DNA of 64,000 nt from the NCBI GenBank assembly GCA_963814905.1, contig CAWFEM010000003.1, positions 62,001 to 126,000 of the forward strand. The letters run 5' to 3'. The stretch comes from DASWJZ01 sp963814905 (GTDB taxonomy: Bacteria > Pseudomonadota > Alphaproteobacteria > Rhizobiales > Afifellaceae). The notes under the pieces are model-generated. The model was not told where the DNA came from. It worked only from the letters and a program-made list of their open reading frames with translations, and did no database searches. Both the position numbers and the translations under genes were made by a program. How positions within the stretch are numbered: the stretch's first letter is position 1; the number at the start of each line of letters is the position of its first letter. Below, one piece after another: positions 1 through 10,226 of this stretch.

Positions 1-1
1 C

Positions 2-637
2 GCCTTCTTCTCCACGCTGATCACGCTCCTCGTCGGCTATCCCATCGCCTACGGCATGGCGCGCGCGCCCGCCTCGATCCGCTCGCTCCTGGTGATGCTC
101 GTCATCCTCCCCTTCTGGACGTCGTTCCTGATCCGCGTCTACGCCTGGATCGGCATCCTGAAACCGGAGGGGCTGCTCAACCAGGCGCTCCTCTGGCTGG
201 GGCTGATCGATCAGCCGCTCGTCATCATCAACACCAACATCGCCGTCTATATCGGCATCGTCTATTCCTACCTGCCGTTCATGGTGCTGCCGCTTTACGC
301 GTCGCTGGAGCGGCTCGACCGCACGCTGCTTGAGGCCGCCGCCGATCTCGGCTCAACGCCGATCAGGGCCTTCTGGCAGATCACCTTCCCGCTTTCGCTT
401 CCCGGCGTCTTCGCCGGCGCGCTCCTGGTCTTCATCCCGGCGACAGGCGAGTTCGTCATCCCCGACCTTCTTGGCGGCTCGCGCACGCTGATGATCGGGC
501 GGACGCTGTGGAACGAGTTCTTCCTGAACCGCGACTGGCCGGTGGCAAGCGCCGTCGCCATCGTGCTCCTGATCATTCTGGTGGTGCCGATCGTGCTCTT
601 CCAGAACGCGCAGGCGCGCGTCAGGGAGCAGCAGTGA
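2..637 (+). CDS. ABC transporter permease, spermidine/putrescine type (PotB/PotH-like), 5' partial
   Basis: Inner-membrane permease of a polyamine-type ABC importer. The reading frame is open from the first complete codon of the window, so the N-terminus lies outside. Several hydrophobic segments are visible. The cytoplasmic EAA loop that contacts the ATPase reads EAAADLGSTPIRAFWQITFP, followed by the PotB/PotH-like stretch ATGEFVIPDLLGG. The stop overlaps the ATG of the next permease gene by one base (TGATG), so the two are translationally coupled. The ATPase and binding-protein genes are presumably upstream. The family is clear; polyamine specificity is inferred from resemblance and could be another small cation or amine. 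Confidence 0.85.
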   Translation, partial: AFFSTLITLLVGYPIAYGMARAPASIRSLLVMLVILPFWTSFLIRVYAWIGILKPEGLLNQALLWLGLIDQPLVIINTNIAVYIGIVYSYLPFMVLPLYASLERLDRTLLEAAADLGSTPIRAFWQITFPLSLPGVFAGALLVFIPATGEFVIPDLLGGSRTLMIGRTLWNEFFLNRDWPVASAVAIVLLIILVVPIVLFQNAQARVREQQ

Positions 638-1428
638 TGCGCCGCTTCTCCGCCTTCAATCTCATCTCCATCACGCTCGGCTTCGCGTTCCTCTATCTGC
701 CGATCGTGCTGCTCGTCATCTACTCCTTCAACGCATCGCGGCTCGTCACGGTGTGGGGCGGCTTCTCGACCAAGTGGTACGTGTCGCTGATCCACAACCA
801 GTCGATCATCGACGCCGCCTGGGTGACGCTGCGCGTCGGCCTGCTTTCCGCGACGATCGCGACCGTGCTCGGAACCATGGCGGCCGTGGCCCTGGTCCGA
901 CGCGGGCGCTTCTTCGGGCGGACGCTCTTCACCGGCATGGTGATGGCGCCGCTTGTCATGCCGGACGTGATAACCGGGCTCTCGCTCCTTCTGCTCTTCG
1001 TGGCGATCGGATTCGACCGCGGCCTGTGGACGGTCACGCTCGCCCATATCAGCTTCTCGATGTGCTTCGTTGCGGTCGTCGTGCAGTCGCGGCTCGTCTC
1101 CTTCGACATGAGCCTTGAGGAAGCCGCGCTCGATCTCGGCGCGCCGCCGATGAAGGCGTTCTTCCTGGTGACGCTGCCGGTCATCTTCCCGGCGGTGGCC
1201 GCGGGCTGGATGCTCGCCTTCACCCTGTCGCTCGACGATCTCGTGATCGCGAGCTTTACCACGGGGCCGGGCGCGACCACGCTGCCGATGAAGATCTACA
1301 GCCAGGTCCGGCTTGGCGTGACACCAGAGATCAACGCCGTCTGCACGATCCTGATCGGCCTGGTGACGCTCGGGGTGTCGCTTGCGACGCTTGCGTCGCG
1401 GGCGCGCGCGCTGCAGCCGAAGACCTGA
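637..1428 (+). CDS. ABC transporter permease, spermidine/putrescine type (PotC/PotI-like)
   Basis: Second permease of the same importer, 263 residues starting MRRFSAFNLISIT. This ATG overlaps the upstream stop; the longer open frame to 508 is only an extension inside the upstream gene. It has about six hydrophobic segments. The EAA loop EEAALDLGAPPMKAFFLVTL is followed by the PotC/PotI-type sequence LSLDDLVIASFTTGPGATTL. It would pair with the preceding PotB/PotH-like subunit to form the transmembrane channel. It ends 12 bases before the convergently transcribed asmA-like gene. The substrate is inferred from subfamily resemblance only. Confidence 0.88.
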   Translation: MRRFSAFNLISITLGFAFLYLPIVLLVIYSFNASRLVTVWGGFSTKWYVSLIHNQSIIDAAWVTLRVGLLSATIATVLGTMAAVALVRRGRFFGRTLFTGMVMAPLVMPDVITGLSLLLLFVAIGFDRGLWTVTLAHISFSMCFVAVVVQSRLVSFDMSLEEAALDLGAPPMKAFFLVTLPVIFPAVAAGWMLAFTLSLDDLVIASFTTGPGATTLPMKIYSQVRLGVTPEINAVCTILIGLVTLGVSLATLASRARALQPKT

Positions 1429-1440
1429 TTCACCACGCGC

Positions 1441-3237
1441 TTAGTTGGCGAGCGCCTGACGCTGCACGATCGGCTCGGAAAGCGTGCCTTCGATGGTGAA
1501 GGGCGCCGCGGCACCGGCCACGTCACCCGGCGCGCCCGGCTCAAGCGTGCCGCTCAACCGGACGGCGCCGCTGACAAGGTTCACCCATCCGCGCGCCGAA
1601 GCGGCATAGGAGTCGGTGACGATCCGTGCATCATCCAACGTCCCGATCCCGCCCGCGATCGAAAGCGCGGCGGCGGCGGTCTGGACCGGCGTCGGCGCGA
1701 GACCGTCCGTCGCCGGCGGCGCCGTGCCGCCAGCCGCGGCATCTTCCGCGGCCACCATTTCCGGCAGGCCGAAAAGCGGTATCCGTCCGTCGATGACCTT
1801 GAAGGAGGCGGTACCCGCGAGCGCGTTCACGACCGATCCGAGATCACCGCCCGTCGCGGTCAGATCGACGGCGATGGAAGCGACCCCCGAGACATTCGGC
1901 AGCGACAGGATGGGGGCTGCCGCGGCGAGGCTGATGTCGGTGGCGCGAAGCTGCGCCATCACCTCGGCCTTCCTCGAACCGGAACCGGTTGAAACGGCTG
2001 CTTCGGAGATGCTGAGATCGCCGGAGAGGCTTCCCGACTCGAACGTCGCGCGCGCCAGCCCGATCTCCAGCCGGTGATCTCGAAGCGAGACGCTCGCCGC
2101 AGTGCCGCCGGCAGTGAGCGCGCCGAACTTCACCGATTCCGCCGAGAGCCGGACGTCAACGCCGATGTCGGAGAACCAATCGGTCGTCAGCGAAACGCGC
2201 CGCCAGTCCGGCCCGAGCGAAAGCGCGGTCGAGATTCCCGTGAAATAAGGCGTCAGGTCGAGCGCACCGAAAGCCAGTGTGCCGCCGATATCCGGCTTCG
2301 CGCCGAGCACGATCTTGAGCGCGCCGGAGGCGGCGTTCCCGTCGAGCACGAATTGCGCGTCGGAGACGGAGAGCACGTTGTCGCTGAGCGACGCGGTGCC
2401 GAAGAGGCTGGTCTCGCCGAGCGTCGCGCCGGGGCGAATCTCGCCGCCGAGCCAGGCGACGAAACGCCGAAGCGATGGCGTCTTAAGCTTCAACGCGCCG
2501 GAGAGCTGCATGCGCGGATAATCGCGCGCCTCGCCGGTCAGGACGATACTGATCGGCGCTGCCTCTATTCGCGCATCGACCGGCGTGGTTGAACCGTTCA
2601 GATAGGCGAACGGCTTTTCAGCACCGCCGGAAAGCCGCACCTCCTCGCCGCGCCAGATGCCGGATCCTTCCACCGCGATCGGATTGCGCACGCTTTTCCA
2701 GTCGACCGTGAGATTGACGGAATCGAGCCGTTCCGCGTCGCTGTTCTGCCGATCCTCGTAGAGGATCGTCGCATCCACCAGCCGGAACTCGCCAAGCGGC
2801 ACGTCGCCGGCGAAGGCAAGCTGCACGGCGGCGGCGCCGGCGTCGAACGCCCAGTTGCGCTGCCCCTCCGCATCGCGGATCAGCCGCAGGCGCGGCCGCA
2901 CCATGACGAAGGAATCGACCTCGACGCGGCCGATGATGAGCGGCAGAAGGCTGATCTGACCCTCCAGCCGGTCCATCGACAGGATTGCCGCATCCTCCAT
3001 GCCCTGCGGCCCGCCGACCTCCACATCGTCGAGGCTGACCCTCAGATGCGGGAAAACGCTGATCACCGGGTCGCCGCGCAGCGAAACTTCGCGTCCGGTC
3101 CAGGCGGCGATCTGCTCGCCGATCCGCGTCTTCAGCATGTCGCGCGGCAGAAGAACCGCGACAAGCATGAAAACCGCCGCGACAGCGACCGCTATTATCG
3201 CGACGATCCAGGCGAGGGTCTTCATTCCGCTCGACAT
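1441..3237 (-). CDS. AsmA family protein
   Basis: 598 residues. One N-terminal membrane segment (about residues 7-30, TLAWIVAIIAVAVAAVFMLV) anchors a large periplasmic part rich in beta-strand repeats, as in AsmA/TamB/YhdP-like proteins. The C-terminal section carries the AsmA-type stretch GTASFKVIDGRIPLFGLPEM. Proteins of this family are linked to envelope lipid transport and outer-membrane homeostasis; the exact role of this one cannot be read from sequence. It is transcribed convergently to the polyamine permeases and divergently from the acetoacetyl-CoA synthetase gene. Confidence 0.85.
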   Translation of the reverse strand: MSSGMKTLAWIVAIIAVAVAAVFMLVAVLLPRDMLKTRIGEQIAAWTGREVSLRGDPVISVFPHLRVSLDDVEVGGPQGMEDAAILSMDRLEGQISLLPLIIGRVEVDSFVMVRPRLRLIRDAEGQRNWAFDAGAAAVQLAFAGDVPLGEFRLVDATILYEDRQNSDAERLDSVNLTVDWKSVRNPIAVEGSGIWRGEEVRLSGGAEKPFAYLNGSTTPVDARIEAAPISIVLTGEARDYPRMQLSGALKLKTPSLRRFVAWLGGEIRPGATLGETSLFGTASLSDNVLSVSDAQFVLDGNAASGALKIVLGAKPDIGGTLAFGALDLTPYFTGISTALSLGPDWRRVSLTTDWFSDIGVDVRLSAESVKFGALTAGGTAASVSLRDHRLEIGLARATFESGSLSGDLSISEAAVSTGSGSRKAEVMAQLRATDISLAAAAPILSLPNVSGVASIAVDLTATGGDLGSVVNALAGTASFKVIDGRIPLFGLPEMVAAEDAAAGGTAPPATDGLAPTPVQTAAAALSIAGGIGTLDDARIVTDSYAASARGWVNLVSGAVRLSGTLEPGAPGDVAGAAAPFTIEGTLSEPIVQRQALAN

Positions 3238-3319
3238 TCAAGCCTTGTGCCAGCCGCGGCCGGCGGCCGCAATCGCGGGCCCCCGGCTTGGCGCAATCCC
3301 GCGCCTATGGCAATGCTTC

Positions 3320-5303
<1,984 letters not shown>

Positions 5304-5319
5304 TGGGGACACATCGAAC

Positions 5320-6057
5320 GTGATCACCGAGATATGCGTCGATTCGGTCGCCGGCGTCCGCGCCGCGAAAGAGGCGAAGGCGGACCGCGTGGAGCTTTGC
5401 GGCGATCTTCTGGAAGGCGGCATCACGCCGAGCCGCGGCATGATCCGGCAAGCGCGGACGATCGGAGGCATTGGGCTCAACGTGATAATCCGCCCGCGCG
5501 GCGGCGACTTCCTGTTCGATGACGACGAATACGCGATCATGGAAGCCGATCTCGACACGGCCAAGGAAGAGGGCGCCGACGGGGTCGTGATCGGGCTGTT
5601 GCAAGCAAACGGCGAGATCGACGCCGCGCGGTCGCGCGAACTGATCGCCCGGGCGCGCCCTCTACCGGTCACCTTTCATCGCGCATTCGACATGACGCCC
5701 GACCCCTTTGAAGCCCTGGGGACGCTGATCCGACTGGGCGTCGAGCGCGTGCTCACGTCCGGCCAGGAAGCGAGCGTGCTTGAAGGCCTGCCGCTCATCA
5801 CCGAGCTTGTCCGGCGCGCCGGCGAGCGGATCGTCGTCATGCCGGGAGGCGGCATCACCGCGCGGAATGTCGAGCGGATCGTCAGCGCCGCCCGGCCGCG
5901 CGAGATTCATTTCGCGGCTCTCGAAGCCGAGCCGAGCGAAATGCGGTATCGCCGGACCCATGTGTTCATGGGCGGAGAATTGCGGCCGCCGGAATACGAG
6001 CGCCCAGTCACCTCAGGGGAAGCGATCCGCAAGGTGATGGCAAAGGCGCGCGGGTAA
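5320..6057 (+). CDS. cutC: CutC family protein (copper homeostasis)
   Basis: About 245 residues with a TIM-barrel CutC signature: EICVDSVAG near the N-terminus, DRVELCGDLLEGGITPS, IRPRGGDFLF, and VMPGGGITARN near the C-terminus. CutC was named for copper tolerance in E. coli, but its biochemical activity is not settled. I chose the GTG at 5320 because the conserved family start (short strand, then EICVDS) begins there. An ATG at 5266 in the same frame would overlap the end of aacS and add residues unlike the family. It lies 16 bases after aacS, so the two may be cotranscribed, though no functional link is known. Confidence 0.87.
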   Translation: MITEICVDSVAGVRAAKEAKADRVELCGDLLEGGITPSRGMIRQARTIGGIGLNVIIRPRGGDFLFDDDEYAIMEADLDTAKEEGADGVVIGLLQANGEIDAARSRELIARARPLPVTFHRAFDMTPDPFEALGTLIRLGVERVLTSGQEASVLEGLPLITELVRRAGERIVVMPGGGITARNVERIVSAARPREIHFAALEAEPSEMRYRRTHVFMGGELRPPEYERPVTSGEAIRKVMAKARG

Positions 6058-6105
6058 TCTGACATCGTCCACGTTTGTCAGCTGAGGGACAATGAGGCGC
6101 TTACC

Positions 6106-6128
6106 ACCCCGAAGCGCTTTTCCGGGGT
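6106..6128. terminator. possible bidirectional terminator hairpin
   Basis: A GC-rich inverted repeat (ACCCCG with CGGGGT, 11-base loop) lies between the convergent ends of cutC and the SnoaL-like gene, where a shared terminator would be expected. The stem is short and there is no long T-run, so this is a weak call. Confidence 0.35.
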
Positions 6129-6130
6129 TA

Positions 6131-6660
6131 CTATTTAAGGAAGCCGAGCTCCGAGAAGAGGCGGTACTTGTCCCAGTCAACCCAGCTCTCAACGATCTTA
6201 CCGTTTTCGAACCGGTCGGTCTGAACGCCGGTCCAGGTCGCCGTCTTTCCGGTCGGCGCTTGCCCGAGATAGACACCCGTCTGCGTGGCTTTGAACTGCC
6301 ACCGCGTCGCGACGAGGTCGCCCTCCGCGACCTGCAGCAGGATGCGGACTTCGAAATCGGCGAACGCGCGATGATTGTCCTCGACAATCGCCTTCCAACC
6401 GGAGAGGTCGATGGAAGTCACACCGCCCGCGGCGTCTGGCTCCTGATGATTGACATAGCTCTCCGCGAAAACCTCTTCCGGCACGTCGCGATTGCCGCTC
6501 GCCCACATCTCCAGTGAACGGCGCGCCAGCGCCTTGTGATCTTCGAGGTCATTCCGCTTGCCTCTGTCATTGAAGCAGGATCGCCCGCGTCGGCGGCGAG
6601 CGCAACCGGCGTGCCGATCGCGAGAGCGAAGGCAAGAGACAGTGCGCGATGCGCCTTCAT
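6131..6660 (-). pseudogene. secreted SnoaL-like / ester cyclase family protein, frameshifted after the signal peptide
   Basis: Reading from 6660, one frame gives a clean signal peptide (MKAHRALSLAFALAIGTPVALA, written as MKAHRALSLAF then ALAIGTPVALA) followed by ADAGDPAS. The mature domain continues in another frame from about NDLEDHKALARRSLEMW to the stop at 6131. That part has SnoaL-like features: FAESYVNHQEPDA, FADFEVRILLQVAEGD, ATRWQFKATQTGVYLG and a final WDKYRLFSELGFLK. The shift lies between about 6545 and 6580 and needs one missing base. SnoaL-like folds bind small hydrophobic substrates and many have unknown activity. As annotated by a simple gene caller the signal peptide would be lost. 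Likely an intact secreted protein with a sequence error, or a recent pseudogene. Confidence 0.7.
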
Positions 6661-6725
6661 CGCGGGCCTCCATCCGATCGGCGATGCGCCGCCGGCGAAT
6701 TCCCGACGGCGTCTCGCGACCTCGA

Positions 6726-8465
6726 TCAGATGGTGGGACCGGGTGTCTCAATCGTCAACGCCCGCCCGAGTTCGGGAGAGCGGACGCGCCCGCCAGCCAT
6801 TCCTTGCACCTTCGCGAGCACGATCACCGGGATCAGCCCCACCGCGACGATGGCGAGCGCCGCGATGGCGCCGTCCTCGTAGGTGCCGCGCTTCGCCTCG
6901 CCATAGAGCGCGGTCGCAAGCGTCGTGAAGTTGAAGGGCTGAAGCAGGAGCGTCGCGGGAAGCTCCTTCATGACATCGACGAAGACGAGCATCGCCGCCG
7001 CGGCAATCGCCGGCGCAATCAGCGGCAGGTGGATCACCGCGAGAATTTTCGCCGGCCGGGAGCCGAGCGAGCGCGCCGCCATGTCGAGATGCGGGCTGAC
7101 CTTGGCAAGTCCCGATTCGATGCCGCCGGCGGAGATCGCAAGAAAGCGGATCACGTAAGCGAGGATCAGCGCAGCGCCTGAGCCGGTGAGGATCAGCCCG
7201 GTGGAAATGCCGAAGGCTGAGCGCATGAAGGCGTCGAGCGTATTGTCGAAGGAGGCGAGCGGCACCAGGAGCCCGACGGCGAGCACCGTGCCTGGAACGG
7301 CGTAGCCGGTCGAGGCAAGCCGGACGATGAGCGGCGCGGCGGGGTTCTTCGAAAGCCGCACCGAATAGGCGAGCACGAGCCCGGCGAGGATCGCGACGAG
7401 TGTCGCGATCGCGGCGAGCGTAACGCTGTTCGCGATCCATGTCGGCAGCGCCCGCGGCAGGCCGGCGACCTCGAAGCGCTTCCACGATGCGACGACCAGA
7501 TAACTCGCCGGCACCAGGAAGCCGAAGAAGATCGGAAGGAAGCAGGCGAAGGACGCGCCCCAGGCCGCGATGCCGGGGAGCGGCTGCGGCACCGCCGTAT
7601 GATGCCGCCGCGCATGGCCGGAATAGGTCCGCCGCCGCCGCGCCCAGCGCTCCATCAGCACGAGGCCGAAGACGACCGCGAGCATGACGAGCGCAATCTG
7701 TGCGGCACCTTCCACGCTCATCCTGACCACCCAGGTCGTATAGATGGCGACGGTCAGCGTGCGCACGCCGAGGAATTCCGAGGCGCCGATGTCGTTCAGC
7801 GCTTCCATCAGAGCGAGGCTGACGCCGACGGCGATGGCGGGCCGCGCAAGCGGCAGCGCGACGCGCAGGAAAACGCGCACGCGGTTTGCGCCGAGCGTGC
7901 GCGCGACTTCCAAGGTCGCCGCCGACTGCATCAGGAAGAGCGCGCGCACCGGCAGGTAGACGTACGGGTAGAGCACCACGCCGAGCAGAAAGATCGCGCC
8001 GTGGAGCGAGCGTATCTCGGGAAACCACAGGTCGCGCGGGCGCGTTATGCCGAGGATCTCGCGAAGCGTCGTCTGCACCGGCCCGAGCGGATGCATCACG
8101 TCGAGATAGGCATAGGCGATGATGTAGGTCGGCACCGCGAGCGGCAGGAGCAGCGCCCACTCGAAGACGCGCTTTCCCGGAAAGCGGAACATGGTGACGA
8201 GCCACGCCGCGCCGACGCCGATCGCGGCGGTCAGGACGCCGACGCCGGCAAGAAGCAGCACCGTGGTGCGGATCGCATCGGGCAGGACATTGGCGATGAG
8301 ATTCGCCCACACGTCACCGGAGCCGCGCGCCGCGAAATAGACGAGGCCACCGAGCGGCGCCATCACCACGAGGAGGATGACGAGCGAGGCGGCGAGCCAG
8401 CCGGAATCGCCGCGGGCCGGGCGCACGGCGCGGCCGGCCGGCATCGTGCCGTGAGCGGCGATCAT
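6726..8465 (-). CDS. ferric iron ABC transporter permease (FbpB/SfuB-like, fused two-half permease)
   Basis: 579 residues, about twelve hydrophobic segments in two homologous halves. Each half has an EAA loop: EVARTLGANRVRVFLRVALP in the first and MAARSLGSRPAKILAVIHLP in the second. This tandem layout is typical of Fe(3+) permeases of the FbpB type, which take iron from a periplasmic FbpA-type protein. It lies downstream of the binding-protein gene on the same strand. No ATPase gene follows, so the energising subunit must be encoded elsewhere or shared. The ATG at 8465 sits at the foot of a long hairpin that includes its ribosome-binding site (see 8467-8506). Confidence 0.88.
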   Translation of the reverse strand: MIAAHGTMPAGRAVRPARGDSGWLAASLVILLVVMAPLGGLVYFAARGSGDVWANLIANVLPDAIRTTVLLLAGVGVLTAAIGVGAAWLVTMFRFPGKRVFEWALLLPLAVPTYIIAYAYLDVMHPLGPVQTTLREILGITRPRDLWFPEIRSLHGAIFLLGVVLYPYVYLPVRALFLMQSAATLEVARTLGANRVRVFLRVALPLARPAIAVGVSLALMEALNDIGASEFLGVRTLTVAIYTTWVVRMSVEGAAQIALVMLAVVFGLVLMERWARRRRTYSGHARRHHTAVPQPLPGIAAWGASFACFLPIFFGFLVPASYLVVASWKRFEVAGLPRALPTWIANSVTLAAIATLVAILAGLVLAYSVRLSKNPAAPLIVRLASTGYAVPGTVLAVGLLVPLASFDNTLDAFMRSAFGISTGLILTGSGAALILAYVIRFLAISAGGIESGLAKVSPHLDMAARSLGSRPAKILAVIHLPLIAPAIAAAAMLVFVDVMKELPATLLLQPFNFTTLATALYGEAKRGTYEDGAIAALAIVAVGLIPVIVLAKVQGMAGGRVRSPELGRALTIETPGPTI

Positions 8466-8466
8466 G

Positions 8467-8506
8467 AGAGCCTCTTCCAGTCTGATTGGATCAGACTGGA
8501 GGCTCT
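8467..8506 (-). promoter_or_regulatory. stem-loop covering the ribosome-binding site of the iron permease gene
   Basis: On the minus strand a 10-bp perfect stem (CCAGTCTGAT with ATCAGACTGG, three-base loop) is extended by AGAGCCT with AGGCTCT across a three-base bulge. The purine-rich GGAAGAGG just before the permease ATG lies in the 3' arm. The hairpin could limit permease translation or protect the upstream binding-protein mRNA. The structure is seen; the function is inferred. Confidence 0.5.
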
Positions 8507-8520
8507 ATCTATTTGTTTAA

Positions 8521-8563
8521 GCATGATCTTTTCCGAAAACCGGTGCACTTTTCGGGATCATGC
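8521..8563. repeat. dispersed palindromic intergenic repeat of the rhizobial type
   Basis: GCATGATC...GATCATGC ends with a GAAAACCGGTGCACTTTTC core. Similar elements are widespread between genes in Hyphomicrobiales. A degenerate copy lies at 48106-48147 and a partial one near 47181. It sits between the iron-binding-protein stop and the permease hairpin. Confidence 0.65.
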
Positions 8564-8577
8564 CCGACCGCCGGGCG

Positions 8578-9618
8578 TCACATCGCCTGGTCGAAGCCCA
8601 CCTTGTCGACGAGCTCGCTCGCCGTCTGGCGGTGCTCGTAGATCTCGTGGAGCGGCAGGCTATCGACCTTCAGCGTGCCGAGCGCGGCGACGATCGGGTC
8701 GATCTTGGCGCCGGCGAGGACCGGATATTCGAAATTGCCGCTCGCATAGATCGCCTGCGCCTCCGGCGAGACCAGGAATTCCAGGAGCTTGACCGCGTTC
8801 TCACGGTCCGGCGCGTGCTTGGCCACGGCGACTCCGCTGATATTGACGTGCGTGCCGGCATGATCGGCGAAGGTCGGCATGATGACCTTGATGGCGTTGC
8901 CCCATTCCTGCTGCTCGGGGCCGCCGGTGCCGGAGCGCATGAGGCCGACATAGTAGGAATTGCCGAGGCCGACGTCGCAGATGTCGGCGAGGATGTCGCG
9001 CGCCACGTCGCGGTCGCCGCCGCCGGCGGTGCGCCCGAGGTTGGCGCGGAGCGCACGCAGGTAGTCTTCCGTTTTCTTCTCGCCGTCCTTGGCGATCATC
9101 GCGGAGAAGAGCGCGTTGTTATAAGGATGCTGGCCGGAGCGGATGCACACGCGGCCCTTCCATTTCGGGTCGGCGAGATCCTCGTAGGTCATCGAATCTT
9201 CCTGAACCCGCTCCTTCGAAGCGTAGATCACGCGGGCGCGCATCGACATCGCGTACCAGCTCCCGTCCGGCGCGCGCAGGTTCTCCGGCACCGCCGCGTC
9301 AAGCACGTCGGAATCCACCGGCTGCGTCAGCCCGCGCTGCACCATGTCGATCAGCATGCCGTAATCGACCACCATGATGATGTCGGCCGGCGAGTTCTCG
9401 CCTTCCGCGGCAAGCCGCTCCGCGATGCCGCTTTCGACGAAGACGCTGTTCGTCTCGATGCCGGTCTCTTTGGTGAAAGTGTCGAGCAGCGGCTGGATCA
9501 GGCCCGGCTCGCGCGTCGTGTAGATGTTGACCGCGCCATCGGCCCATGCCGATCCCGCAACGAGGACGGTCGCCACGACCGCCGCGGCGCGCCCGAAAGC
9601 GCTCCAGCTCATATTCAT
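8578..9618 (-). CDS. ferric iron ABC transporter substrate-binding protein (FbpA/FutA-like)
   Basis: Periplasmic Fe(3+)-binding protein. A signal peptide (from MNMSWSAFGRAAAVVATVLVA, cleaved after SAWA) precedes a two-lobed binding protein starting AVNIYTTREPGLIQPLL. The adjacent tyrosines in GNSYYVGL match the paired Tyr iron ligands of this family. I placed the start at the ATG at 9618; GGGAG lies about 10 bases upstream. A TTG two codons earlier is possible. It is the first gene of a two-gene unit with the FbpB-like permease. Upstream are a sigma70-like promoter and a perfect Irr-type box, so expression is probably iron-controlled. Confidence 0.9.
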   Translation of the reverse strand: MNMSWSAFGRAAAVVATVLVAGSAWADGAVNIYTTREPGLIQPLLDTFTKETGIETNSVFVESGIAERLAAEGENSPADIIMVVDYGMLIDMVQRGLTQPVDSDVLDAAVPENLRAPDGSWYAMSMRARVIYASKERVQEDSMTYEDLADPKWKGRVCIRSGQHPYNNALFSAMIAKDGEKKTEDYLRALRANLGRTAGGGDRDVARDILADICDVGLGNSYYVGLMRSGTGGPEQQEWGNAIKVIMPTFADHAGTHVNISGVAVAKHAPDRENAVKLLEFLVSPEAQAIYASGNFEYPVLAGAKIDPIVAALGTLKVDSLPLHEIYEHRQTASELVDKVGFDQAM

Positions 9619-9666
9619 CGGCAAGATACTCCCTCGAATGGGTTCAAGGCCCAGACAGGCGTTGCC

Positions 9667-9695
9667 ACTATTAAGTAGACTTTCGTTGTCGTCAA
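9667..9695 (-). promoter_or_regulatory. sigma70-like promoter of the iron transporter operon
   Basis: On the minus strand TTGACG (9695-9690) and AATAGT (9672-9667) are separated by 17 bases, about 50 bases before the binding-protein ATG. The -35 matches five of six consensus bases and the -10 four of six. Confidence 0.5.
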
Positions 9696-9718
9696 CCGAA
9701 AAGCCTGTGTTCTCAGAT

Positions 9719-9737
9719 GTTTAGAACTGTTCTAAAC
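9719..9737. promoter_or_regulatory. Irr box (iron control element)
   Basis: The 19-base sequence GTTTAGAACTGTTCTAAAC is a perfect inverted repeat with a one-base centre. It matches the Irr/ICE consensus TTTAGAA-N3-TTCTAAA exactly. It lies about 24 bases upstream of the -35 of the iron transporter promoter, where a regulator could activate rather than block transcription. Irr is the haem-responsive Fur-family iron regulator of Hyphomicrobiales and Rhodobacterales. It could also influence the cytochrome c gene on the other side, but that gene points the same way. Confidence 0.8.
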
Positions 9738-9757
9738 GTGCATGCAGCGGCCTGCCG

Positions 9758-10078
9758 CTAGTTCTGCAAAGACAGGATGTAGGCGATCACGTTCGCCATA
9801 TCGTCTCGCTTCAGGATCAGGTCGGGCATTTCGCGGTGCGGGTTCTGAAGGACGACGGCGAGCGCCATCGCCGTCATGCCCGGCTCCGCGGCGATGCGCC
9901 GGAAGGTGGGCGCGCTTCGATGCGGAGACGTGGTCGAATCGGCCTCCACGCCGTGACAGACGACGCAGATTGTGCGGGCAAAGGCGTGTCCCTCTTCCGC
10001 GTTACCGATCTCCTGGGCGGACGCAGGGGCGGCAAACGACAGGATGAGGGCGGCGATCGATGCTGAGACGACGCGCAT
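9758..10078 (-). CDS. small periplasmic class I cytochrome c
   Basis: 106 residues from the ATG at 10078. A signal peptide (MRVVSASIAALILSFAAPAS, then AQE) is followed by one haem-attachment motif CVVCH at residues 38-42. The likely axial Met is Met84 in HREMPDLIL. The C-terminal helix MANVIAYILSLQ is typical of class I cytochromes c. It should act as a soluble electron carrier or a subunit partner in the periplasm. No oxidase or dehydrogenase gene lies next to it, so its partner is unknown. The longer open frame to 10288 runs through the tRNA-His gene and is not used. Confidence 0.85.
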   Translation of the reverse strand: MRVVSASIAALILSFAAPASAQEIGNAEEGHAFARTICVVCHGVEADSTTSPHRSAPTFRRIAAEPGMTAMALAVVLQNPHREMPDLILKRDDMANVIAYILSLQN

Positions 10079-10226
10079 GGGGCCTCTCGCGGCTTGCGAA
10101 ATCCCGCCCGGACGGGCGAACCGCCATGCTGCACCGTCGCGGAAGGCTTTGAATTGAGAGAAATCAAGACGCCAGGCGCAGGCTCGAGAATCGCGCGTCA
10201 AAGCCGCCCGGCGAATTCGCCGGAAA

